Shown here piece after piece: positions 39,136 through 49,491 of a stretch of DNA of 64,000 nucleotides. The translations under genes were made by a program, and so were the position numbers. Every line of letters begins with the position of its first letter. Position 1 is the stretch's first letter. The notes beneath the pieces are model-generated. The model did no database searches. It was not told the DNA's origin and worked only from the letters and a program-made list of their open reading frames with translations. The stretch comes from Adineta ricciae (Eukaryota > Rotifera > Eurotatoria > Adinetida > Adinetidae). The stretch is from assembly GCA_905250025.1 (NCBI GenBank), contig CAJNOJ010000045.1, positions 459,876 through 523,875 on the forward strand, given 5' to 3'.

Positions 39136-40044
39136 ATGACGACATCTAAACATTCCACTCTGGAATCACTATTTCCTTCGCATTATCCTGAGCATGTCTA
39201 TAATTTTGCTTATGGTTCAAATATGTGTCCTAAGGTGTTATCTGGTCGACGAAAAATTCGTCCACTGGAGTCCATTCCGGGTGTGTTAGAAGGCTGGCAA
39301 TTGACATTTGATCTACGAGGTGTTCCAGGTGTTGAGCCGTGCTTCGGTAATATCAAAGAAAATCCACAGTCAGAAATTCACGGTGTTCTACACAAGATGA
39401 CAAACAAAGATTTTAAACATCTTTTAGCTACAGAAGGTGGATCGGGGGTGGACGAAAATGGATACATTCCATACAAGGTGAATGTGCATGCTTACGATGG
39501 ACGCACAATCGAAGCTTATGCGCTAGTAGTTCGCCAGACAAGTCCATCTATTCTACTGCATCATGCATTGCCAAGCGCTCGTTATGTTGGTTTACTACGT
39601 AGAGGAGCAGTACATCATAGAATCCATCCGTTATATATCGAATATTTACAATCTCTCCCATCTATCGAGCGCAATAAACCGATCATGGTATTAGTTATTT
39701 TCGAAATTCTCGCACTAGTTGGACTATTGTCTCCAATTTGGATTCCTGTCGTTGGCTATTACGTGTGTACAAATCAAAGAGCACATGCTCGAGCGTACTT
39801 TTTCACATTGATTATGGTCAATTTATGGCGTGTATATCGTTTGTTTGGCTCGAGAAGAGTGATGCAGCCTTACTATTCCGCGCCATTTCCTCTTGGAAGT
39901 ACGAATTTCAAAGAAAACACAAAGACATTTCGTGCACAAGTACAAACTGATGAACAGACTCTACCCGATACGATACCCGATGATCCAACCTCAACATTGC
40001 TTACAACTAAACAACGTAAAACTGGTTCGGACCCTGCAGAATAG
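39136..40044 (+). CDS. Gamma-glutamylcyclotransferase-like (GGCT/AIG2 fold) protein with membrane tail
   Basis: Single exon, 302 residues. The fold's glycine-binding loop is present near the N-terminus (VYNFAYGSNM, 21-30), followed by CFGNIKENP and LLATEGG, whose Glu100 aligns with the catalytic glutamate of GGCT. GGCT enzymes release 5-oxoproline from gamma-glutamyl peptides in glutathione turnover. Unlike human GGCT (188 residues), it carries a 120-residue extension with at least one membrane helix (about 183-209: IMVLVIFEILALVGLL region) and probably a second short one (about 220-235). AATAAA lies at about 40088. It sits 283 bases after the GNAT gene on the same strand, but each likely has its own promoter. 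Fold call good; exact activity inferred. Confidence 0.8.
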   Translation: MTTSKHSTLESLFPSHYPEHVYNFAYGSNMCPKVLSGRRKIRPLESIPGVLEGWQLTFDLRGVPGVEPCFGNIKENPQSEIHGVLHKMTNKDFKHLLATEGGSGVDENGYIPYKVNVHAYDGRTIEAYALVVRQTSPSILLHHALPSARYVGLLRRGAVHHRIHPLYIEYLQSLPSIERNKPIMVLVIFEILALVGLLSPIWIPVVGYYVCTNQRAHARAYFFTLIMVNLWRVYRLFGSRRVMQPYYSAPFPLGSTNFKENTKTFRAQVQTDEQTLPDTIPDDPTSTLLTTKQRKTGSDPAE

Positions 40045-40597
40045 AAGTTTTAGTATAATATTTACTTTTCCTACTAGAATTTTGTACGAATAAATCAACA
40101 TTGAAGAATCCAATCATAAATGTGTATTTGTTAAACGTTATAGAAAGAGAAAACATACATCGAAAATAGACAACAACAAGCAAAACACACATTCACATAT
40201 ATTTAGATTTCCATAATATACATATATATATGTCTATATATGTGCATATATAGGCTCGTCCAGAAATGGAATTGTTTAGTTTCATATCCTTGAACAATCG
40301 CATTGATACTGTTTGAATTAACAAGAAAAGAAAAACTTCCCCGCAAAACATGTACAAAATACAAAACACGAAGAGAGAAGAGAAAAACTACTGTTCTAAC
40401 GACACAGAAAAGAGAGACAATAACGTTTCTGTTGTATGGAATAAAATGAGACACACAGAAAGTTTAACGACTAGCAAATACACATAGATACAATAATTCT
40501 CCATTAACGAACAAGAAGAAAAAACAATGAAATCACAACACGGAAGCACCCGTCGTTGACTAGAATGGAAATCAACCGCGAAAATAAAAAATATAAT
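40045..40597. other. Convergent intergenic region with an AT-rich palindromic repeat
   Basis: 553 bases between the GGCT-like stop (+) and the RhoGAP stop (-). An alternating tatata/tgcata run at about 40213-40252 is a simple repeat able to fold back on itself. No gene seen. Confidence 0.4.
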
Positions 40598-43500
40598 TTA
40601 ACTCTTCTCTTTCAGTTGCTCAGAAGTAAATATAATTGAATAATTATCGATTATTGTTTGGGTCAATGGTTTAGCTTTTTGACAGATTTGTTCAGCTGTG
40701 CGTAGATCATGAAATTGTGGTTGAAAGAGATTTGGCCACCATAATACTGCTAAATTCGATGAATCCATGTGAGTTAATGATGCATGCTGTGAAACACTGA
40801 AATTCGAATTGCAAACTTTGCGTTTTTTTCTCCTTATGCAAATATCGAACTTACAAATTTAGATGTTTGAATATGAATTTATTTGTTCGATACTTCAGAT
40901 CACTTGTGCGTAGAAGAGCTTTTCGCAACGGAGAGAAATTTTGTTCACGTAATTGATCGACTAGAAATAAAATCGGAAGATGAAAGATCGATTACATAGG
41001 AAAATGTTTACGCGTCAATGTTTGACAGTCGTCGAATTGTTCTAAGGAAAGAATTGATTCATCTAATTTTCTCATCATGTCTTTAAATGCCGTGGCGACG
41101 GCGCTTGCTGGAATTTGTAACGTGTTCAAATCGAAATTCGGATCTTGACTTAGTTTGTTAATGACTAATTCAACTTGATTTTTGTATCCGGATATACGAT
41201 AAAGTCCTTCAATAGCTAGACCATGTTCTTCAATGTAAATAACGCATTTCTCAACGAACAGGGGAATTTTTAGTTCATTGGATAAAATGCAACGGCTCAG
41301 CACTAAACGTATTGGCACTTGATGATAGGAATTATCATGAGATGAATATGGAGAGAGAGCTGCATGAGTCTGAGGCGATGTCGAAGAAATATTGGCTTTG
41401 AAAAGTGGAGGCGACGAAACTGTGGTAATCGTTGTTAATGCTGAAGAACGAGATTTCATTTCATTTTTCTAATCAATGAGAAAGAACATCGGTTTTTTAG
41501 AAATTCAAGTTCGAGTAGTAATCTACATGTCTTACTTCACGTCTAGCTTGAGCAAAGTATTGTAATTGTCGACGAATCCAATTTGCTGTTGGTCGTTCTT
41601 CCAGCTCCTCGATAGATGCATTCTAAAACAGTCGTAAATATGACATTTTCTTTGTCGCCGACTCTTCTCTTTCTTCCTCTTCGTACTTTGCTATCTTTTA
41701 TATAATCTCCCATACTTGAGTCATCCTCATTCGATACCACAATACTTGTGGATGGTTCAGGAGTATTATTTGCTTTATTTGAATCTAAACAGACATTAAC
41801 ATGAGCATTCATACGCCTTTATGTCGACGAAAACAGACCCATCCTTGAGTCAATACCGGAATCTGTCTGTGTTGTATCGTGAACGCTTTTCTTTCGTCGT
41901 TTGAAACTCGGTCGGCGTTTCTTTTTCTGACTTCGTTTATCTTCACGATTCAAGATGTCATCATCAGAACCAGGTACAACTAAAGAATTTCTGTGATTGT
42001 CACCGAAAACAAGGACAGTATCACTTACGCTTCTTAAGAACTTCATTACTCGAAGCTGAACCTGTCACGTCATTTTGTTTCGCTCGAATACGTTTACTTT
42101 TCCTATCCGATGATTTACGTTGCAGAGTAACGGTGGTGTTTTGTAGTGTTGTTGATGATGTCTTCAATCGTTCATCGCTTGAACTATCGATTGACGAATC
42201 CGTCACTAAGATTTCCATGAAACGAAAATTTGTTGTATTCAAATCGGAAGAAATCAAGTAAGTTACCTCGGGTTTGCTTCGACGAATCAGTTATCGAATC
42301 TTCAATAACACTGTCGTGAACTATCGATGACGAAGAGTTGATCAGATCGTCTCGAATTGTATTAGATGTCGGGGACGATGCATTGTAGTACCCTTTCGTT
42401 GAATACGGTGTAGTTGTTGCTGTAGCTTCATTTAATTCGATAACTTCTGGTGTAGCTAATGGAACTTTCACTTGCATGGTTGGTCGATGTTTATACAAAT
42501 GAAATTTCATTTCGTCAGCTTCATTAATCGTCTGATTTTGCAATGACTAAAACACATCGAAGTTCTAGTTAATATTCATTATGTAACATATCGCACTTAC
42601 ATTGCCATTGCTTCTTCCTGGTTGGTAGGTATTTCGAGTTGCTAGAAACACAAAAAAAAGGGAAATTCTTATTATTCGAGTGTGTTTAGTAAATGTAATA
42701 GCAATATGTCAACGCGAATTTTCTTTTTCTCAGTTGTTATCGTGAAGGTGATAATATGTGAGAAAGAGAAACGATTTAGACAAGAGAACAATAAGCAAGA
42801 GAAGATTACAAGCACCACGAAAGTCTACGTTACCATGAAATGTTAAATGATTAACTAGAATAAATAAATATGGTTTTTTTTTAAATGGTTTTAGTTTTCT
42901 ACTATCAGATGTTGATTTATCGATTAAACAACTATGTAACTAGCAAGCCAAAGAAGGTCTATAACTTACTCGGATGTTCCATCAATTTCGCAAAACGCAT
43001 GCTGGTTGATTTTTGAAAGTACTGTTGTTGGGAATCTGGCATTGAACTTGTTGATATCGATGATGATGACACTAACGAGAGACTAGGTGCCGATGGTTCT
43101 ACCGGTGTAGTGGGAACGATCGTAGAGTCAGCTCCGTTGGTGGAATTCGATAGATACGGGTAAGATCGATACGTAAATACTAGTCAGACATAGAAATTCA
43201 ATATAAAGTCGTGTTTTAGATATCAACACTACTTTGTTCGTTATTGGTGGGAGTTAATGATGATTGATAACGTTTGGGTGAGTTTTCATTGGAACGACTT
43301 GCTAGAGTTAAGGAAACGATTCGGTCATTATTCAGTTGATTGATTAGTGGTGGACGTGTTCGTTCCAAACTAGATGTTATAACATCATTTGTTGATGATT
43401 GAGTAAAACGACTAAACGACAAGTTTATGAATTGGTTTCCTTTCGAAGAAAACAAATGATCCTACTCGAAATAAGATGTAACACCAGCAAGAAGTTCTTC

Positions 43501-46500
43501 ACAATGATAATGATCATTCACAGATGTATTTCCATGCTTGCAAGTCCAGCATTGATTGAGAAAAGGCACAAAATGTTCTGGAAAAGAGAAGATTGCAGTG
43601 AAGTGTCTGCGTTCGAAGAAGAAAGATTCTTACCTTCGAGAAAATTTCGAATTGTTCCGCTGTGGCATTGCACACAATATTCAGTTTGCGGAATATTCGT
43701 CGAATATCTTTTGATATTTGATAGTATCGCGTCTTTGACACACGAGAGAATATATATAGGCGGACGTATGATGATTGTTCCATTGATATTCTGTTGGTCA
43801 GGTTCGTTTTCCTGAAGTTCGTTTTGTAGAACTGTCGAAATATGTTTTTCCAGATACCTGAAAAGAAAAAGAAAATGTTGAATATCAATGAGATAATCAT
43901 GTGTAATTCGCATATCGTTGAGGTAAAAGGTAGTATTTATAGAACTACGCAATTCAGTGCCTATGAAATATCGATTTACTTACATCATAGTATTCAGAGC
44001 TGCCTTTCGATCTCGATCGTAAAAAAGGATGAATCCATCGAATTCCGTCAGTGTCATCGCAAATAATGAGTGAAAAGAAACAGGAACGAGTTCGATCTAA
44101 AGGAAAACATCGAAGAAACTATTGACAAAGTATGTACTAGGAGTTACTTTTCGATTTGATCGACCGAGTAATGTATGAAACAGAAATGTTGATTGATTAC
44201 TTATCATTAGAGAGAATCGTGATGATAATTGAGAGAAGAATGTTTCCACATCGTTCTTTTCACTTCCACACATGAAACAAAGCAGTATTCTCAGATGTTT
44301 TGACTCAGCAGTTTGACTCGTATATCCATCGGTCGATAGGAACTGTTCCACTGCTGATCGTAGTTGTTCGCTTGATATGGACTTTGCTTCAAATTGAGCA
44401 TACAAGTTCACAATTGGCATATCTAAATCGAACATCGTTTTTGCAAAGAAAATTCACTTCGACAACACTCACGATCAGTGTTCAAATGAAGTTTTTTCTG
44501 TACAACGATATCTCGTAGTAGTTTTTGAGCAGTGGCTGAGACGAACAGACAACCTATTGAAAACAATATCGAACATCTTTAGGAGAGAAAAGTAAACACC
44601 AACCATCGATTCTTTCAGATCGCAGAGCATTCAACGTGATTAGATTGATCGGTAGATCAGTCAATTCATGCTAAAAATCACAACAGATTCCCTAATTGCA
44701 CTATTTCAACAATTACATACAGAAAATAATCGTAGGCAGTGCTGGATATCATTGTCATGACCACAGATTAGGATATTCCTACTCGAATAAAACATATGCA
44801 AGAGAACTGTTGTCAAACTATGCGATCATTACTTATTCCGATTTTTTAATTTGAGTTTCAGTAAAATTTCATTGAGAATTCGAATATCTGCACAACTGTT
44901 TTCCGTTGGACAAGCAATTTCCAATTTCTTCTTCGATTTTCCTTCATTATCATCATTGGAAATCGTTATTCGAGTGTACGGACAGAAGTTCTCATCCACA
45001 CTGACGTTACTTGTCAATGAAATCGCGGATGATTTTCGATGTTTAAATGATCGTCGACGTTGTTTCAATAGTCGATTCAAATTCAATGATGGATAGTAAA
45101 TACTATCGTACAGAAAATGACAATGGCACATGATTAGCCGATGTCGATCTGATTCACGTTTGTTCAATGATTGGTATCTAAATAAGAGGAGAAAAGGAAT
45201 GAGACACGCGATCGTAAAATGCGCTGATTTCTTCGTCTCCGATGTCAGGAAACTCGTTTCCGTAACTCGACCGGCAAGGTCGGATCGGATCATCTTACCT
45301 TGCGTCATGTTTAATATGCTCGATAATTTCCTTTTGAAATATGTCGTCAATGGTTACAGTCGTTGTCTTGCTATTCATTTCGGACTTCTCGACGGAAATT
45401 TTCGTTGCTCGATTCATTTTCTCGAACGTCGTTGTAAAGATTTCCAACGATTCAAATAGTAATTCAACAAATTGCAAACAGATTACATGATACAAATAAG
45501 ATTGATGGAATGCAAACACTCGTAGACGATCTTGTCCACTTAACGATTCGTAGCACTCGCGGCCCAAAAAATAAACACTATCTTTATCATAGGAGTCACC
45601 GTAATGGACAAGGCCAGCTTCAGAGAAGCGTTTTAATAAATCAAAAAATGATCGACAATTGCCTCGACGAATTTGTTCTACTTGACGAGTATTCATATAA
45701 GATTCGAAACAAATACGCGCTTCAGACGTATCTAAGAGATCTTCAGGAATGATAAGAGGATTTGTTGGATTATTACATTCATAATCTGACCACATTGAAG
45801 ATGGTATCACAGTTGACGAATAATGGGAATGTTTTTGCATTTGTAAACGAACATAATTCCAATCTCTAGAAAACGAATTCAAACTTGATTTGCATTGTCA
45901 ATCTACCGAAAGGAAGTACTTCACATCTGTCTTTTTTCTCTAACCTATGAACAAGCTTTATTCTATTATTCGTACTTTTTCAAGTATATAATGACCATTT
46001 CCTGAACTATTCAGAACAAAGAAATAACCGAATATTGTTCTTGTCCGATTACATAATCCTTCTGACTTACGGCACAGCTTTTATAAAAATATAGATGCCT
46101 AGTATGTCAGTGTTCTCTTCTCTGCCGATAGAATTATATATACTCGGAATCTTTCAAAGTTCGCTTCTGGCTGTTGAATGTCGCTCTTGGCTCGAGCAAA
46201 CTCGATGACATATTGAATAATTAACCAAATTGAACAAAATCCAGGATACATACCTTGATAGTTTCGTTTTCGAATCATTTAAAAGCAATTCAATAATCGG
46301 AATTAGTCGTTCATTGATTAGTTTTTGTCGACAGATCTTTTTCAATTCTTCAATATGTTCATTGTACAAACATTGCGCTTGTTCTCTACCAAACATATCC
46401 ATGAATGTTTGCACACTTGTGTGATGTTGCCATCGATCGTAGAATTTCTCCCACGAAGCGATACGAAGATCAGGAACATGTCGACTTAGTAAAGCTCGAT

Positions 46501-47200
46501 ATTCAGTTTGAATAACATGTTTCAATGATTGTTCGTTTTTGTAAGCATCGATGTAGTTTGGTGGAAGATATTTCGTATGAAAAGCCTTTCGAGTTGTTTC
46601 GTCACATGCGTACAGCGCAAGTTCGAGTACGGATTGAATATTCACATGTTCATGTGCGGAGGTATGAATGACGGGAATCTGAGGGAATGAATTGTATATC
46701 GAATGTTCGAATTGTACAGATAAAGCAGATTGATTAGGAGTTAAATCATTTTTGGTTGTAACGAGAATGATCGGACGACGAGTTTTTAATAACGTATGAA
46801 GAAAAACAAGAAAATCAGCAAGGGGCTTATTGGATAATAGATCGTAGAGACAGAGAAATGCTTCGATAGGAACTTTATCTTTCGGAAAGGTTTTACGATC
46901 GTCGGTGCGTAGTGTTAAAACTGATATTCGTTTGCAGTAAGTTTCAAATGCTTCATGATGCGTTGTATCGATTGATGCATGTTCAAATAAATGAAAAATA
47001 CCTTCACGTTTTTCATCAAGTCGTCGGTGTTTGATTGAACCCCAATAAAACCATGGCCAAATCTTCTGATTCGAACTCGAAAGAAATGCTTGATAATTAT
47101 CAACATTTGAATCGATCAAACGTTTGCACAAACACGATTTGCCCACAGATGGATCGAAACTAACGATTGACAGATGATATTGTGGTGGTGAATATGACAT
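40598..47200 (-). CDS. ARHGAP35: p190 RhoGAP (ARHGAP35/ARHGAP5 family)
   Basis: Twenty-one exons that sum to exactly 1,589 codons: 46254..47200, 45299..45865, 44833..45177, 44721..44781, 44604..44670, 44473..44553, 44148..44422, 43984..44096, 43634..43857, 43466..43577, 43233..43411, 42970..43179, 42601..42641, 42267..42546, 42029..42205, 41839..41979, 41687..41784, 41536..41622, 41012..41468, 40855..40960, 40598..40796. Order of parts: N-terminal GTPase-like domain (SVGKSCLCKR, later TTKNDL and TSAH), FF-type helical region (DWNYVRLQM onward), middle pseudoGTPase domains (NILICGHDNDIQ; GRSNRK region), a Ser/Thr- and basic-rich linker, and the RhoGAP domain (IPLFVEKCVIYIEEHG, arginine finger in GLYRISG, then NLAVLWWPNLF). 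The family turns off Rho GTPases downstream of integrin and Src signalling. Length is close to human (about 1,500). The first G1 glycine is replaced, as the loop reads SFDPSVGKS. Intron 1 (388 bases) is long, so a separate GTPase gene is a weaker alternative. Confidence 0.9.
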
Positions 47201-48410
47201 GATAAATTATCCATTCAAGGACGACATAGGCATCTAGAAATACGACTAGGTGGTAATTTTTTGTTGTCTATTGTTCGAATAACAAAAAAAAAGGCAGAAG
47301 AAGGAGAAGCCTTAAGGGAATACTCGAAAAGAGAAATGTACTGCTGTCGATGAGACGATGAATACATTAAATACTTGAAGAACAAAACGAGAATGTATGT
47401 GTGACTACTTTGTAGAAAATATTATTTCGGTCCAAAAATAAGATTAAAGATTTGTTTTGACATACTTGCACGTTGCGTTTTTTTTTCATTCAAAAAAAAA
47501 AAGAAGAAATCAAAATAAACAAATTGTTGACATGTTTGAATGGAAAATGAAAACGAAGAGATTTTATTGGGTTAATCGAATAATCCAATTAGATTAGAGG
47601 TGTTGAAAGATGGCGTTAGTCGAATTTTCCATGTGAAGATCGAGTTTTCTACGAACAGAGAAAGCGCGTTCAATTTCTGCTGGTGATAACCAGAAAAAAA
47701 ACGTCGAAATGATCGAAATAGCGAAACAGATGATTACGTTTTCAAGTACGACATACAAATTCAGTGAAGGACATTGAAAAAAAAAGTGAAAGAATAGAAG
47801 ACGAAGAAAGATAGGCAACTATTTTAACAAATGATCTTCAAATTGATGAGATGTAGAGTAGGACATGAAATTTGACCATGAGTGATACATAAGTGAAACA
47901 CTAAATGCATAATTTCTTCTTCGAAAATGTCATTACCTTGTATTGTCCATATCGTACGATGTTGTCTGCTGTCGAAATTCCGAAGATCAAGCTGCCTAAT
48001 TAGAAACATTCGTTTAATTTTGTTATTACAATGATCTTCGATCGAGCGAAACTGTTTTGTGTGTCAACGATAGAAATGTGTTTGAAAATAACGTAGTTGA
48101 TGTTGCGTTTTCGATCAATACTTTTGATAGGAATTATACCATAGCGAAGGTAAATGTATACAAACTAAATACACAAACATCAGCTTGATCTGATAAATTC
48201 TGAAGGAATGTTTGTCGAGCGACACAAATAAGATCAAGGTAAAGATTGTAATTGTCGATTCTTTATTAGAATCGAACCCGTTCTATTATAAAACTTTCGT
48301 TTTGCGTATTGTTCTTTTCCTCATGCTCTTTAGTGTACTTTCGAAATAGTTTATATCATTGAGATTTTCATGGTAAAGATCAGCAGTGGTTATTTTTAAC
48401 TTCATATCTC
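47201..48410. other. Intergenic region upstream of p190 RhoGAP, with a candidate small minus-strand gene
   Basis: A minus-strand transcript is suggested around 47560-48009 (separate entry). Elsewhere only AT-rich sequence is seen, including TATAAA at about 48286-48292 that could serve the plus-strand candidate at 48411. Confidence 0.35.
47594..48009 (-). CDS. Candidate small membrane-protein gene (exon structure unresolved)
   Basis: Two coding-like open segments lie in tandem on the minus strand. 48009-47824 opens MFLIRQLDLRNFDSRQ and reads on as HRTIWTIQGNDIFEEEI. 47818-47594, after a TAG acceptor, contains a hydrophobic helix (VVLENVIICFAISIISTFFF) and a polar tail ending at the stop 47594. 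AATAAA on the minus strand lies about 20-25 bases beyond this stop (about 47567). A splice with a GTG donor near 47900 would join them in phase, but the site is weak. No homologue recognised; may be part of a longer gene or a decayed one. Confidence 0.3.
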
Positions 48411-48719
48411 ATGCAAAACATAATACTTGTCGACATTTGCCTAAATCTATTGGACGAGATCGAGAAATGTACTTTCGAAGAGTATCAAATGCATGTTTTC
48501 AGCACTCATCATCAGCGAAAAGCAGAAGGACAGATCGAAATTTTAAGTCTTTCCATCACTACATCGTCCTTGACAATCTTCACTGTTGTAACTATATTTT
48601 CGTAAGTACTTTGTATAGACATCTATGGTCAAGATAGGATAATGAACAGTAATCAAAGAATTCGGCAACGCTCAATTACTGAATATGATCGTGTTGGTAC
48701 GGAGATGATCAAATCATAG
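48411..48719 (+). CDS. Candidate two-exon small membrane protein
   Basis: Exons 48411..48601 and 48650..48719 give 86 residues; the intron is 48 bases, GT..AG, matching the local norm. The product has an N-terminal hydrophobic stretch (MQNIILVDICLNLL), an amphipathic charged middle (EIEKCTFEEYQMHV) and a helix near the end (ILSLSITTSSLTIFTVVTIF), followed by a basic tail (SNQRIRQRSITEYDRV). The phase-2 junction falls exactly where the first frame would otherwise stop. TATAAA lies about 120 bases upstream. Upstream codons are also open in frame back to about 48357, so further exons are possible. No homologue recognised. Confidence 0.45.
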
Positions 48720-49491
48720 ATTGAAATTTTTCGTTCGATTCCGACCGTATGCTCAAGGGTCGTTTAGGTGTGAAGAACGTTCGAAATGTATCAGTATTTC
48801 GACGTGATTCATATTGTTTTAACTTCTGAGTTATTTGCTTGAATGAATGAAACGCGAAAGAGCACACAAACAGATTGAGTGTCATTAAAAAGCAAGGATA
48901 AATAAAAATGTGTTAAGTTTCGTTGCTTTGCACGTTCAATAATTGCTTCGAAGCAAGGACGTAACGTCTCACTCGTTTACCTATGACGTCCGACAATAGG
49001 TTACATGTTGTTCGTCATTAACGACCGAAGGTGTTTATAATTTCCCACTTGAATAGGCAGGTTAGAAATGATTTGTATTTTTTTAATATTGGAGAGAAAT
49101 GATGAATCATGCTCCAGCTTCTGTTTTTCTCTAAGATGATATAAGAAAAGAAAGAAACAAACATCCATTTGCGTCGGTTGATCAGACTCTTCCCTTTTCG
49201 TCATCGAATGTTTGCTTGCTAAACATACACTTTTTTTATTTATGTCTTCAGTTTACGACGGCGGGCAACTTGATCAAGTGAAGAAAAAATGCATAAGAGT
49301 AAGAAGGAAAGAGAGAGAGAGTGAAAAGAAAAGAACAACGCATTTTTCTGTTCTTCTTTCTTCATTCTTTTTCGTGATGTTTTGTTGTTAAAGATGCGTC
49401 AGTTATAAAAGTATACACGCTGAATAACTTCACATTTAGGTGTTTTTTTTGTATCCTATTCTTTGAGATTCTCGTACAAAATCACTAAACT
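48720..49491. other. Intergenic upstream of Rab11-FIP
   Basis: About 770 bases with no supported gene. GA-rich tract near 49300-49335 and pyrimidine runs just before the Rab11-FIP start look like leader/promoter sequence. Confidence 0.4.

Noticed and set aside
46154-46253. Stop-containing extension of the p190 GTPase ORF as a separate 348-residue protein
   Set aside because: The spliced form joins in phase to FF and RhoGAP domains, matching the known family; kept only as an alternative transcript in the findings.
48260-48275. B-box-like GGGTTCGATTC on the minus strand (possible tRNA)
   Set aside because: No A box, no acceptor stem and no cloverleaf pairing at the proper distance.
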